NCBI GenBank assembly: GCA_030642585.1
Contig: DAOWNN010000106.1
Span: forward strand, 1 to 7,623
From: Bacteroidota bacterium
GTDB lineage: Bacteria > Bacteroidota > Bacteroidia > Bacteroidales > VadinHA17
Direction of reading: 5' to 3'
Length of the DNA stretch: 7,623 bases
Made by a program: the position numbers and the translations under genes. This document shows positions 1 to 6,085 of this stretch, piece after piece (within the stretch, counting starts at the first letter, position 1; the number at the start of each line of letters is the position of its first letter). The notes below the pieces were generated by a model that did no database searches, was not told where the DNA came from, and saw nothing but the letters and a program-made list of their open reading frames with translations.

Positions 1-751
1 AGGCTTCATGGTAAAAATCTTGAGCCAGGTCCCATAGTTTGTCACCGGGTTTTATAATATATCTTCCACCAGGAGTTCCTATCTCTAAAGGAGCTGGCTC
101 AACTGGTTTTAATTCCGGCTTTTCGGTTTCAGTCTCAATTTCCTCAACAATACTCTCAGGGACTTTTACCTCCTCCGAAATGGGTATCGTGGTTTTCCAG
201 GGTTGCCAAAGGAGAGAGACAAGTGTAACGATTAATATGATAGTTATCAGCCAGAGCCAAACAGATATTTTTTTTAATATACCTTTCCTTTCGATTTGTG
301 TTTCCGGAGGCTCGGAAACTATTTTATCTTTTACAGCTTCTTGTTCAGCTCGTATGGAGGGAGGTTCCGGTTCAACAATTTCAGTCGGTTCCTGTTCTTT
401 ACCAACAAATGCCAGACCTGCTTCTATTTCTTCCTTAAAATCGATTGATCTTAAATCTTCATATTTAGGATTAATATATTTGCGAAATGATAACTCCGGC
501 AAGAAATTTACCTTATTGTGAGCAGGAATTTCAATTGTCTCCCCAGTTTGTGGATTTCTTCCACGTCTTGCTTTGGTCCACTTTAGTTTGAAATAGCCCA
601 GACCTCTGATCCTCACACGCCCGTCACGTTCAAGACCTTCTTTTACGATTTTTCCTACTTCCTTGAGTATATCGTGGATAAATTGTTTAGAAACCCCGGT
701 CTCTGCGGCAATTTTATTGATCAAATTTGAAAATGTTATTTTACTACTCAT
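1..751 (-). CDS. HU-family DNA-binding protein with membrane segment and LysM domain (3' end outside window)
   Basis: The reading frame starts at ATG 751 and runs off the left edge after 250 codons, so the C-terminus is missing. Residues 1-92 are an HU/IHF-type domain: an N-terminal helical part, the RIRGLGYFKL turn at 47-56 and the DNA-arm signature GRNPQTGE at 65-72, followed by IEIPA and KVNFLP. Residues 93-160 are an acidic, proline-rich linker. Residues about 163-182 are a hydrophobic membrane segment preceded by KK. A second Glu/Pro-rich linker leads to YIIKPGDKLWDLAQDFY at 231-247, the start of a LysM peptidoglycan-binding domain. The expected topology is DNA-binding in the cytoplasm and LysM in the periplasm, so the protein could link nucleoid and cell wall (inference). 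Its start overlaps the stop of the upstream HU gene by 8 nt, suggesting translational coupling. Confidence 0.88.
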   Translation of the reverse strand, partial: MSSKITFSNLINKIAAETGVSKQFIHDILKEVGKIVKEGLERDGRVRIRGLGYFKLKWTKARRGRNPQTGETIEIPAHNKVNFLPELSFRKYINPKYEDLRSIDFKEEIEAGLAFVGKEQEPTEIVEPEPPSIRAEQEAVKDKIVSEPPETQIERKGILKKISVWLWLITIILIVTLVSLLWQPWKTTIPISEEVKVPESIVEEIETETEKPELKPVEPAPLEIGTPGGRYIIKPGDKLWDLAQDFYHEA

Positions 752-1037
752 TTTTTATCCTCTTTTGCTTCAATTCATCTTTAAGTGTTGAACATGGATG
801 AAATGTTACAATTCGTTTAGGTGGTAAAATTATGAATTTTCTACGTTGTGGATTGAAAGATTTTCGTTTTTGCCTGATGTGAACCCCGAAGGTACCTAAT
901 CCAGGTATAGTAATACCTTGATCTTCACCAAGCAATTTTTTAATTATCTCCGTGCTATCACTTAACAAGTCTTTTATTTCAGGCTGTGATCGTTCGAAAC
1001 GTAATGATAGTTTTTTTATTAATTCTGAATAAGTCAT
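744..1037 (-). CDS. HU-family DNA-binding protein
   Basis: This 97-residue protein has the length and pattern of a single HU/IHF-like domain: N-terminal helices (TYSELIKKLSLRF, then a second helix to about residue 37), the GITIPGLGTFGVHIRQ segment at 41-56, a basic arm (RKSFNPQRRKF) and the LPPKRIVTFHPCSTLKDEL end that matches the usual IPA-x-x-x-V-x-F-x-P-x-x-x-L close. The arm departs from the canonical RNP-x-TGE, so it is a divergent HU rather than the main chromosomal copy. Members bend and compact DNA as dimers. The gene is first of a two-gene unit; its TAG stop lies inside the start of the HU-LysM gene. It may pair with that protein's HU domain (inference). No clear Shine-Dalgarno site precedes ATG 1037, as usual for Bacteroidetes. 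Confidence 0.85.
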   Translation of the reverse strand: MTYSELIKKLSLRFERSQPEIKDLLSDSTEIIKKLLGEDQGITIPGLGTFGVHIRQKRKSFNPQRRKFIILPPKRIVTFHPCSTLKDELKQKRIKNE

Positions 1038-1383
1038 AATAATCTAGAAATTAATTATTAACTAAAACAGATTTCGTTAAAAAAAATAATGAGGCCGGAT
1101 GGATAAAACCAGACATGCACTTGGTCCCTTATTTTTCAACCACACAAGAGGTTATTATTTTTATAAAGTTACAAAAATTACAATCTTTTGTCAAGTAAAA
1201 AATTTAAAAACCTTCTATATATTTTCTAAACTTCATGTAAATCGTCATGTATGGTTGTCCCATAATTATATATCCTCAAATGATTTTGGATTATTGTTTT
1301 ATTTTGCACGAAAGCCACAATTCTCACAATTATTATCTTCCATACTTATTTTTTCTTTTAAGGTTTAATAAATTAATTTTTAT
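1038..1383. other. AT-rich intergenic region between HU pair and integron cassette
   Basis: No credible gene was found. Plus-strand frames here (about 1099-1368 and 1247-1603) encode low-complexity F/Y/I-rich peptides with no family features, and the second runs antisense into the cassette. Apart from the candidate HU promoter, the stretch holds a short GC-richer island near 1092-1130 for which I could find no convincing fold. Base composition changes sharply at 1384, where the cassette begins. Confidence 0.5.
1164..1194 (-). promoter_or_regulatory. Candidate Bacteroidetes promoter for the HU gene pair
   Basis: On the minus strand a TTG (1194-1192) is followed, after 20 nt, by TAACTTTA (1171-1164), a 7/8 match to the TAnnTTTG -7 box at the spacing normal for Bacteroidetes promoters. 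It would give a leader of roughly 120 nt before ATG 1037. In DNA this AT-rich such matches occur by chance, so this is only a candidate. Confidence 0.33.
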
Positions 1384-1470
1384 GCATAACGGTGGAACTA
1401 ACCGGCGCCCGCACCACTGTTGCTTTTGCGCACAGCAGATCCTGGCGTCCAGTTTAGTGATTTGTTATGC
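1384..1470 (-). repeat. Integron attC recombination site
   Basis: Read on the minus strand the site starts with GCATAAC (1470-1464) and ends with GTTATGC (1390-1384), a perfect 7-bp R-box pair. An unpaired spacer follows on each side (5 and 6 nt). Next is a second stem, ACTAA (1458-1454) with TTAGT (1401-1397). Then come an extrahelical A at 1453, CTGG (1452-1449) with CCGG (1405-1402, one G-U pair), a second bulged A at 1448, and CGCC (1447-1444) with GGCG (1409-1406). A terminal hairpin is possible from CTGT (1435-1432) with ACAG (1420-1417). The 87-nt length, two paired boxes, unpaired spacer and bulged bases are the known hallmarks of attC. The core differs slightly from consensus GTTRRRY (GTTATGC). 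It starts 10 nt past the stop of the gene it follows, the standard cassette order. Confidence 0.85.
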
Positions 1471-2021
1471 AACGGTATATTTATTTCTGTTCAACAAGCC
1501 TATCGAGCAGTCCACGCCAATCAATGAATGGTCCTATACGACGGAATACATCGAGATCAACATAACGATTCTTGTATGTAGATTCTTTAGACATTTCCGT
1601 TAAACGTTCGAGCAATCTATTATATATATCATTCGATGATTCTTTTGGGAATCTTGCACAAAGAACATCACTGTATGTTTGCAAGTACAGTCGTTTGTTG
1701 CGCATTCTTCTGTTCAGCCGCTTTGCCTCAACCCACCACGGGTGACAGCCAATAGTATTACCTTCTACAAAGAGTCGAAACCAGCCCACGATTTGGTTGA
1801 ATTGCCATGGGCCACCAGATTCCGCGATTACGGAATGAAATTGCCGATCGCGGACTTCACGGGTTAATGGTCGTCGTTCTGGGTCATAGGAAATAATCTC
1901 TTCGACACGATTCGCAACAAGAGTTTCGATTTCAGCGTTAAAGTCATCCTTTGTTTTACGGTAGATCGGTATGTCAAATATGTATTGATCGCGCATCAGT
2001 CTCTAACATGTGTTTGCATAA
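1390..2021 (-). mobile_element. Single-gene integron cassette, no integrase visible
   Basis: Read on the minus strand, the segment lies between two GTTATGC core sites (2022-2016 and 1390-1384) with one gene followed closely by attC, which is how integron cassettes are built. Cleavage between G and TT of each core gives a unit of about 632 bp. The interior is visibly richer in G+C than the flanks. No second complete attC, no attI and no tyrosine recombinase gene is seen in the window, so it appears to be either a lone cassette at a secondary site or the edge of a cluster lacking an integrase. The 2016-2022 core has no matching complete attC upstream of it. Confidence 0.75.
1481..1996 (-). CDS. 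Integron-cassette protein of unknown function
   Basis: I cannot assign this 171-residue protein to a named family. It is soluble, with no signal peptide or membrane segment, and rich in charged residues and aromatics. The central part looks like a conserved core: GGPWQFNQIVGWFRLFVEGNTIGCHPWW (residues 61-88), then a very basic stretch AKRLNRRMRNKRLYLQT (91-107). The C-terminal third is helical-looking and ends RRIGPFIDWRGLLDRLVEQK. The start at ATG 1996 lies 19 nt inside the cassette boundary core, and the stop is 10 nt before attC, as expected for a cassette gene. Base composition is unlike the neighbouring AT-rich genes, consistent with transfer. Many cassette genes encode unknown small proteins, resistance or toxin-antitoxin functions; nothing here identifies any of these. 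Confidence 0.8.
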   Translation of the reverse strand: MRDQYIFDIPIYRKTKDDFNAEIETLVANRVEEIISYDPERRPLTREVRDRQFHSVIAESGGPWQFNQIVGWFRLFVEGNTIGCHPWWVEAKRLNRRMRNKRLYLQTYSDVLCARFPKESSNDIYNRLLERLTEMSKESTYKNRYVDLDVFRRIGPFIDWRGLLDRLVEQK

Positions 2022-2022
2022 C
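2016..2022 (-). repeat. Upstream cassette boundary core site (GTTATGC)
   Basis: The minus strand reads GTTATGC at 2022-2016, identical to the last 7 nt of the attC at 1390-1384. It marks the 5' junction of the cassette. No full attC fold was found on its far side; only a short hairpin (TGCC/GGCA with a 6-nt loop) lies about 13-30 nt further out. Confidence 0.7.
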
Positions 2023-2067
2023 ATATTATTCTACTGCCATTAGCGGCATTAATATAAATATAAGCGT

Positions 2068-2081
2068 ATTATCCGGATAAT
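2068..2081. repeat. 14-bp perfect palindrome
   Basis: ATTATCCGGATAAT is a perfect inverted repeat in the 225-bp gap between the cassette and the CHAD gene. It could be a protein-binding site; it is not followed by a T-tract and its stem has no loop, so it is not a normal terminator. The rest of the gap shows nothing else I can name. Confidence 0.35.
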
Positions 2082-2247
2082 CAATAAAAATCACATAGGG
2101 ACACGGCATTATAAAACATTGCAGAGAAAGTGTTATATTTCAGCAAAATAATATTTATTAAATAGCTTCGCACTTTGATACAAGAGAGCTTTGTTTGTGC
2201 AAGGCTTCATATGCCAAAACTATACACAACAGATCAGTCTTTGAATT

Positions 2248-3087
2248 TTGAAAAAACCGATAGCAAATACTTTTTTCTACGATCATTACCTTGAAACAGA
2301 AGCATTACTTTTAGAGTATGCCGGGAAAGTAAGAGGAGCTTTCGATATTGAAGATATTCACCAACTCAGGGTGAATATGAAAAAGCTACGCGCCTATTTC
2401 CGCTTCCTGGAATTTACATCAAATAAGGCCTTTAGATATAAAGAATCTAACAAACTGTTAAAAAAGTGCTTCAGGCTTGCAGGAAACATTAGGGAGCGAC
2501 AAATAAACCTTGAGCTCTTAAAAAGCTATGAGCTGCCTGATGAAGCATACCTGCAATATGAAAAATTTGCAAATCTGAAAGACAAAAAGGAAAAAGAGAA
2601 ACTGGATAAAGCATTTGGGGCATTGAACAAAGCAGAATTTGAAAAGATAGGGCATAGCTTTCGTAGTTTTTTCATAAAAAAAGATCTGAATGAAAAACTT
2701 GAATTAAGCCAGAATTTTATTGGACTTCAAATCGAAAAAATAAAAAATATTCTTGAGCATCATGAAGAAGCTGAAAAAGTACACAGGATCAGAATACATC
2801 TTAAAACCATTAAGCCCCTCCTGTTTACCCTTTCCGCTATTCCTGAAAGTAAATTTGAAGAAGCCCATTACCTGTCGCTCAAAAGCACTGAAGATGCTAT
2901 TGGAGCATGGCATGATCATGTTGTTCTTGTTACAAGCTTAAAACAGTCTCTTTCTTACAATATGCATAAACAAAACCATACAGAACTGGATAAAGTGAAA
3001 AGGATTTTAGAGATTGAAAGCAAAGAATTACTTGAACAAACAAGGAAAACACTTTTGGAAACAGTCACATTACTTGTGGAAGTATGA
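2248..3087 (+). CDS. CHAD domain-containing protein
   Basis: This 279-residue protein is a stand-alone CHAD (conserved histidine alpha-helical) domain, with no CYTH domain. Residues 37-51 give the first signature, IHQLRVNMKKLRAYF, with the conserved His38 and Arg41. A second equivalent helix begins VHRIRIHLKTIKP at 178-190, and IGAWHDHVV at 218-226 matches the conserved (L/I)G-x-x-(H/R)D region. The two related halves fit the known repeated four-helix fold. CHAD proteins bind inorganic polyphosphate and often associate with polyphosphate granules. The start must be TTG 2248: an in-frame TGA lies two codons upstream and the first internal ATG falls after the essential HQLRV motif. It is on its own strand unit with no co-directional neighbour, so its partner is not revealed by context. 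Confidence 0.88.
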   Translation: MKKPIANTFFYDHYLETEALLLEYAGKVRGAFDIEDIHQLRVNMKKLRAYFRFLEFTSNKAFRYKESNKLLKKCFRLAGNIRERQINLELLKSYELPDEAYLQYEKFANLKDKKEKEKLDKAFGALNKAEFEKIGHSFRSFFIKKDLNEKLELSQNFIGLQIEKIKNILEHHEEAEKVHRIRIHLKTIKPLLFTLSAIPESKFEEAHYLSLKSTEDAIGAWHDHVVLVTSLKQSLSYNMHKQNHTELDKVKRILEIESKELLEQTRKTLLETVTLLVEV

Positions 3088-3680
3088 AGCTTGAAGGTAA
3101 AGAGTTCAGAGTTCAAGACTGTTTAGAGTGAGGCATGAAGATAACGAGAAGATGGAGCGGTAGAGCGATGGAGCGAAAGAATAAATAAAGCTCCTCAATC
3201 GTACCCCGAACTAAAATCCGGGCACGATTTACTACTTGTAATTGCACACAATATGGAACTGGAAAACTTCAATCCGGGTTCTAAACCATAACACACTAAA
3301 GATACTTGTAAACAAAATAATTCACAAAATGCTTAACGGGGACTAAATAAGGCCTGCTAATGCCTGCTAGCGTCAGTCTACTGCATTGTCTCGCAATCCA
3401 GGTAATTCCACATATGTGAACCAGATCGTCGATTAGAAAGGCTTATCTGAGCCCGTCAATGAGTAGTGAGCTAAACAAGATATGAGCAGTGAGTAAGAAA
3501 TAGAACAGAATCACTGCATGTTGCCTGCTTCTTTATACTTCAATGTACTGGATACTCTTCAAGCTTTAGCAAATATATTTTACTATTATCCAGGCCTTTT
3601 TACCATTTTTAAATATTCTTCCCCTTGCGCCTTCAGCCTTTTCTGTAATCATCCCTCATATCTCTCTTCCCTTCATACTT
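3088..3680. other. Intergenic region with short degenerate repeats
   Basis: This 593-bp gap lies between the 3' ends of the convergent CHAD and pyrD genes. No convincing gene is present; a plus-strand frame at 3518-3721 gives a P/S/Y-rich peptide overlapping the end of pyrD antisense. Short purine-rich direct repeats occur: tandem GAGTTCA at 3102-3108 and 3109-3115; GATGGAGCG at 3151-3159 and 3167-3175; and ATGAGTAGTGAG (3459-3470) against ATGAGCAGTGAG (3482-3493). I see no hairpin with T-tract strong enough to call a terminator for either gene. Confidence 0.5.
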
Positions 3681-4592
3681 CTAACTCTCCAAAGCCCCCA
3701 CCAGCTCATTCACATTTGTGACTCCCTGCTCATCGCAATATTTTTCAATTCCCTCAAGTACTTTGATCGAAACAGCAGGATCAATAAAATTTGCTGTTCC
3801 AATTTGAATGGCAGTTGCTCCAGCCAGTATAAACTCAATGGCGTCAGTTGCATTCATAATTCCACCCATCCCTATGATAGGGATCTTCACTGCATGGTAA
3901 GCCTGCCATACCATACGCAATGCAACCGGTTTTATGGCTGGTCCGGAAAGTCCCCCTGTTACAGTGGCAAGAACAGGCTTGCGGGTTCTGGCGTCTATAG
4001 CCATTCCCAGCAATGTGTTGATCAGGGAAATTGAATCGGCCCCCTCTCCTTCCACAGCTTTTGCAAATTCGGAAATTGAAGTCACGTTAGGAGATAATTT
4101 AACAATCAGGCTTTTGTCCCAGGCCTTCCTTACCTCCCTTGTAACATGTATTGCAGAGGGACAATGGGTTCCGAACACCATTCCGCCTTCCTTAACATTG
4201 GGACAGGAAATATTAAGCTCAATTGCCGGAATTTTATCCAGCACATTCAATTTTTCAGTTACTTCAACATACTCTTCAATGGTGGAACCGCTCACATTAA
4301 CAATAATATGGCTTTGGTAGTCCTTTATTTGCGGGTATATTTCATTTACAAAATAATCCACTCCCTTGTTTTGAAGTCCCACTGAATTCAACATCCCTGA
4401 AGGCGTCTCAGCCATTCTTGGATAGGGATTTCCCTCACGATTGCTGCCGGTTGTTCCCTTCACGAAAACGGCTCCCAGGCGGTTTACATCCAGGAAGTCA
4501 TCATACTCGTGCCCATATCCAAAGCAACCAGATGCGGTGGATACCGGATTCTTACACATAAGTTTGCCAATATTTACCTTAAGGTCTACCAT
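3681..4592 (-). CDS. pyrD: Dihydroorotate dehydrogenase B (NAD+), catalytic subunit
   Basis: This enzyme oxidises dihydroorotate to orotate, the fourth step of pyrimidine synthesis, using FMN in a TIM barrel. The protein is 303 residues, full length for class 1B. Visible motifs in order: TASGCFGYG (19-27), VKGTT (45-49, with the FMN-contacting Lys46), NSVGLQN (69-75, substrate loop), NVSG (99-102), and ELNISCPNVKEGG (125-137) with Cys130, the catalytic base of class 1 enzymes. These are followed by IVKLSPNV (163-170), GGLSGPAIKP (213-222), and the FMN phosphate-binding GMGGI (241-245) and IGTANF (264-269). Cysteine rather than serine as base, together with the adjacent pyrK, defines type 1B. 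The start ATG 4592 overlaps the pyrK stop by 7 nt, implying coupled translation of the two subunits of the heterotetramer. Confidence 0.97.
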   Translation of the reverse strand: MVDLKVNIGKLMCKNPVSTASGCFGYGHEYDDFLDVNRLGAVFVKGTTGSNREGNPYPRMAETPSGMLNSVGLQNKGVDYFVNEIYPQIKDYQSHIIVNVSGSTIEEYVEVTEKLNVLDKIPAIELNISCPNVKEGGMVFGTHCPSAIHVTREVRKAWDKSLIVKLSPNVTSISEFAKAVEGEGADSISLINTLLGMAIDARTRKPVLATVTGGLSGPAIKPVALRMVWQAYHAVKIPIIGMGGIMNATDAIEFILAGATAIQIGTANFIDPAVSIKVLEGIEKYCDEQGVTNVNELVGALES

Positions 4593-5359
4593 ATCAAGTC
4601 TTTTGTATTGAATACAGGCCCTTCCTTACAAACCCGTAAATTCCCTCTTACAGTTTCCTGTATGCAGCACAGGCAGGCCCCGAATCCACAGGCCATGGTA
4701 TTTTCAAGCGACGCCTCACAATCTAGCTGTAGTTCTTCTGCAAACTTGCTCACAGCTTTCATCATTACCTGTGGTCCGCAGGTATAAACTTTTACATATG
4801 GAAAAGAGCTTGCTTTTAAAACAGAATGATCCATCACGGTACCGGCTTCCCCGGCACTCCCGTCATCAGTGGACAAAAATACTTTACCATATTTCTCAAA
4901 ATCTGCCAGATCCACCAGCAATTCCTTATTCCTGAAGCCCAATAAAAATTCAGGTTCTACATTATTCTGCTTTAGAAACTTTGCAAGAAGAGGAAAAGGA
5001 GCCACTCCCACACCCCCGCCCACCAGCAAAACCTTAGCTTTCTCCTCAGGGAGACTATAAGAATTTCCAAGGGGATAGATCAGGTTCAGTGAATTCCCAG
5101 CTTTTAATCCAGCAAGTTTACGGGTTCCCTTCCCTACTTCCTGAATAAGTAAATAAACAAGTTGTTTATCCATGTCTACATCATACAGGGAAATGGGTCG
5201 CCTTAAAAAAGTGTCTTTGCTATTGTCTATTCGTATCTCCACAAACTGTCCCGGAAGCATCTCCGGCAGTCTTTCAGGTGATTTCAGCACCAGTAAATAA
5301 TACTCCCTGTTTATCCTTTTGTTAGCAATAAGCTCAAAATCACGTACAAATTTCTTCAT
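4586..5359 (-). CDS. pyrK: Dihydroorotate dehydrogenase B, electron-transfer subunit
   Basis: PyrK takes electrons from FMN in PyrD through a [2Fe-2S] cluster and FAD to NAD+. The 257-residue length is typical. The N-terminal ferredoxin-reductase barrel carries the FAD motif RRPIS (53-57) after PGQFVEI (36-42). The nucleotide-binding domain has LLVGGGVGVAPF (111-122) and the YTCGPQVMM segment (192-200). The C-terminal cluster site is Cys224, Cys229, Cys232 and Cys244 (C-x4-C-x2-C-x11-C), within MACGFGACLCC; an extra Cys231 is present. All expected ligands are intact. It is first of the pyrK-pyrD pair, and lies 120 bp downstream of the XRE regulator on the same strand. ATG 5359 fits the family's usual N-terminus. 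Confidence 0.96.
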   Translation of the reverse strand: MKKFVRDFELIANKRINREYYLLVLKSPERLPEMLPGQFVEIRIDNSKDTFLRRPISLYDVDMDKQLVYLLIQEVGKGTRKLAGLKAGNSLNLIYPLGNSYSLPEEKAKVLLVGGGVGVAPFPLLAKFLKQNNVEPEFLLGFRNKELLVDLADFEKYGKVFLSTDDGSAGEAGTVMDHSVLKASSFPYVKVYTCGPQVMMKAVSKFAEELQLDCEASLENTMACGFGACLCCIQETVRGNLRVCKEGPVFNTKDLIW

Positions 5360-5409
5360 ATCTTGTAAAACAAGCAGGTAATTGAAGGACTAAAGCCCAT
5401 TATTAATTC

Positions 5410-5430
5410 TCATAAAGATTTCATAAAGAT
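5410..5430 (-). promoter_or_regulatory. Two helically phased direct repeats upstream of pyrK
   Basis: TCATAAAGAT occurs at 5410-5419 and again at 5421-5430, an 11-bp period (one helical turn), about 50-70 bp before ATG 5359. On the minus strand the upstream copy includes TATCTTTA, close to the TAnnTTTG -7 box, with a TTG 18 nt before it. This makes the repeats candidates for the pyrK promoter and a binding site for a regulator. The assignment is inference; the repeats themselves are exact. Confidence 0.35.
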
Positions 5431-5479
5431 AAATAAGCTAAACGGAGAACAACAATGATTGAAGAATTTTTATCAGCAA

Positions 5480-5950
5480 TTATGCTTCGGAAAGGCTTCT
5501 GGGATTGTATTCACGGAAACTGCCATCCTTAAACAGAACTATAACCGTCTCTATACTCCCGGGTTTACTTGCTATAGTAATATCCTGAATCCTTTTTTCA
5601 TATACAGGAGGATCTTCTGACTTTACAAGTCTTTCCTGATTATCTATTCCAAACTCCAAAGCATTCCCTGAATTTAAAAGCCCTTTAGAAGACGATATCT
5701 CAGCAGAACTTGTTTCTTCCGAGTTATTAGCGCTTAAAAACATAGGTTCACGACCAATTATCAGCCAGTCAGCATTTATTTGAGGATAAGCCTGGAATAG
5801 TTTCTGTAAAAACTCAAAGCTCGGCTTATTACGTCCTGATAAGACATGCGAGATACTTGAACGCTGTACACCTATCTCATCAGCAAACTGTGAATGGTTA
5901 AGTTTTAATTCTTTAAGCAAAACAATAATTCTGTCTTGTAATGTTTCCAT
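5480..5950 (-). CDS. XRE-family helix-turn-helix transcriptional regulator
   Basis: This 156-residue protein starts with a Cro/C1-type HTH domain: RIIVLLKELKLNHSQFADEIGVQRSSISHVLSGRNKPSFEFLQKLFQAYPQINADWLIIG (residues 7-66), with the HTH itself at about 20-41 (HSQFADEIGV, turn, RSSISHVLSG). A serine-rich linker (73-93) leads to a C-terminal segment, IETVIVLFKDGSFREYNP (133-150), that recurs in Bacteroidetes regulators of this kind and may mediate oligomerisation (from memory, not checked). There is no peptidase triad of the LexA/CI type. It precedes pyrK by 120 bp in the same direction. Its own upstream DNA begins with TTACAAATGTAA 1 nt before the ATG and holds several related sites, so negative autoregulation is likely. 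What else it controls is not shown. Confidence 0.88.
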   Translation of the reverse strand: METLQDRIIVLLKELKLNHSQFADEIGVQRSSISHVLSGRNKPSFEFLQKLFQAYPQINADWLIIGREPMFLSANNSEETSSAEISSSKGLLNSGNALEFGIDNQERLVKSEDPPVYEKRIQDITIASKPGSIETVIVLFKDGSFREYNPRSLSEA

Positions 5951-5951
5951 A

Positions 5952-6033
5952 TTACAAATGTAATATTTATTTACTTTTGTAATGTATACATTTGTAATTT
6001 TTTATGATTACAATTGTAAATAGCCTTTTGTAA
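5952..6033. promoter_or_regulatory. Operator-like array A (TTACAnnTGTAA family) upstream of the XRE gene
   Basis: Four 12-bp sites and one half-site sit within 82 bp directly before the regulator's ATG: TTACAAATGTAA (5952-5963), TTACTTTTGTAA (5971-5982), ATACATTTGTAA (5986-5997), the perfect palindrome TTACAATTGTAA (6008-6019) and the half-site TTTTGTAA (6026-6033). Several contain TACnTTTG, a full match to the -7 promoter box TAnnTTTG (minus-strand 5962-5955; plus-strand 5972-5979 and 5987-5994). The dyad symmetry and position point to binding by the HTH dimer encoded next door (inference). Confidence 0.6.
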
Positions 6034-6050
6034 TCACCCTTGCAAATAGT

Positions 6051-6085
6051 CAAATATATCCATGTCAGGCTAAAATATTTTACAA
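6051..6085 (-). promoter_or_regulatory. Candidate promoter of the XRE gene
   Basis: The minus strand carries TATATTTG (6058-6051), a perfect TAnnTTTG box, with a TTG (6085-6083) 24 nt upstream, one more than the usual maximum. Transcripts starting here would cross operator array A before reaching ATG 5950. It is weak evidence in AT-rich DNA. Confidence 0.25.

Noticed and set aside
39..521. 160-codon plus-strand frame
   Set aside because: It is the antisense shadow of the HU-LysM gene, which has clear domain structure on the minus strand; the plus peptide is S/T/G-rich with no family features.
1384..1470. Reading the paired repeats as an insertion-sequence terminal repeat or rho-independent terminator
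   Set aside because: There is no transposase, no T-tract, and the unpaired spacer, bulged bases and 7-bp core boxes match attC better.
1099..1603. Two overlapping plus-strand frames left of and across the cassette
   Set aside because: Low-complexity F/Y/H-rich peptides; the second crosses the attC site and runs antisense into the cassette gene.
3208..3228. Possible terminator hairpin (CCCCG/CGGG) after the CHAD gene
   Set aside because: The stem is only about 4 bp with no T-tract following.
3340..3460. Possible tRNA or structured RNA in the GC-richer part of the CHAD-pyrD gap
   Set aside because: I could not draw a cloverleaf: no matching acceptor stem and no T-loop GTTCRA motif in the right place.
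3518..3721. 67-codon plus-strand frame downstream of the CHAD gene
   Set aside because: Composition is P/S/Y-rich without any motif and its end is antisense to pyrD.
3934..4320. 128-codon plus-strand frame inside pyrD
   Set aside because: Antisense to a well-supported pyrD with intact catalytic motifs.
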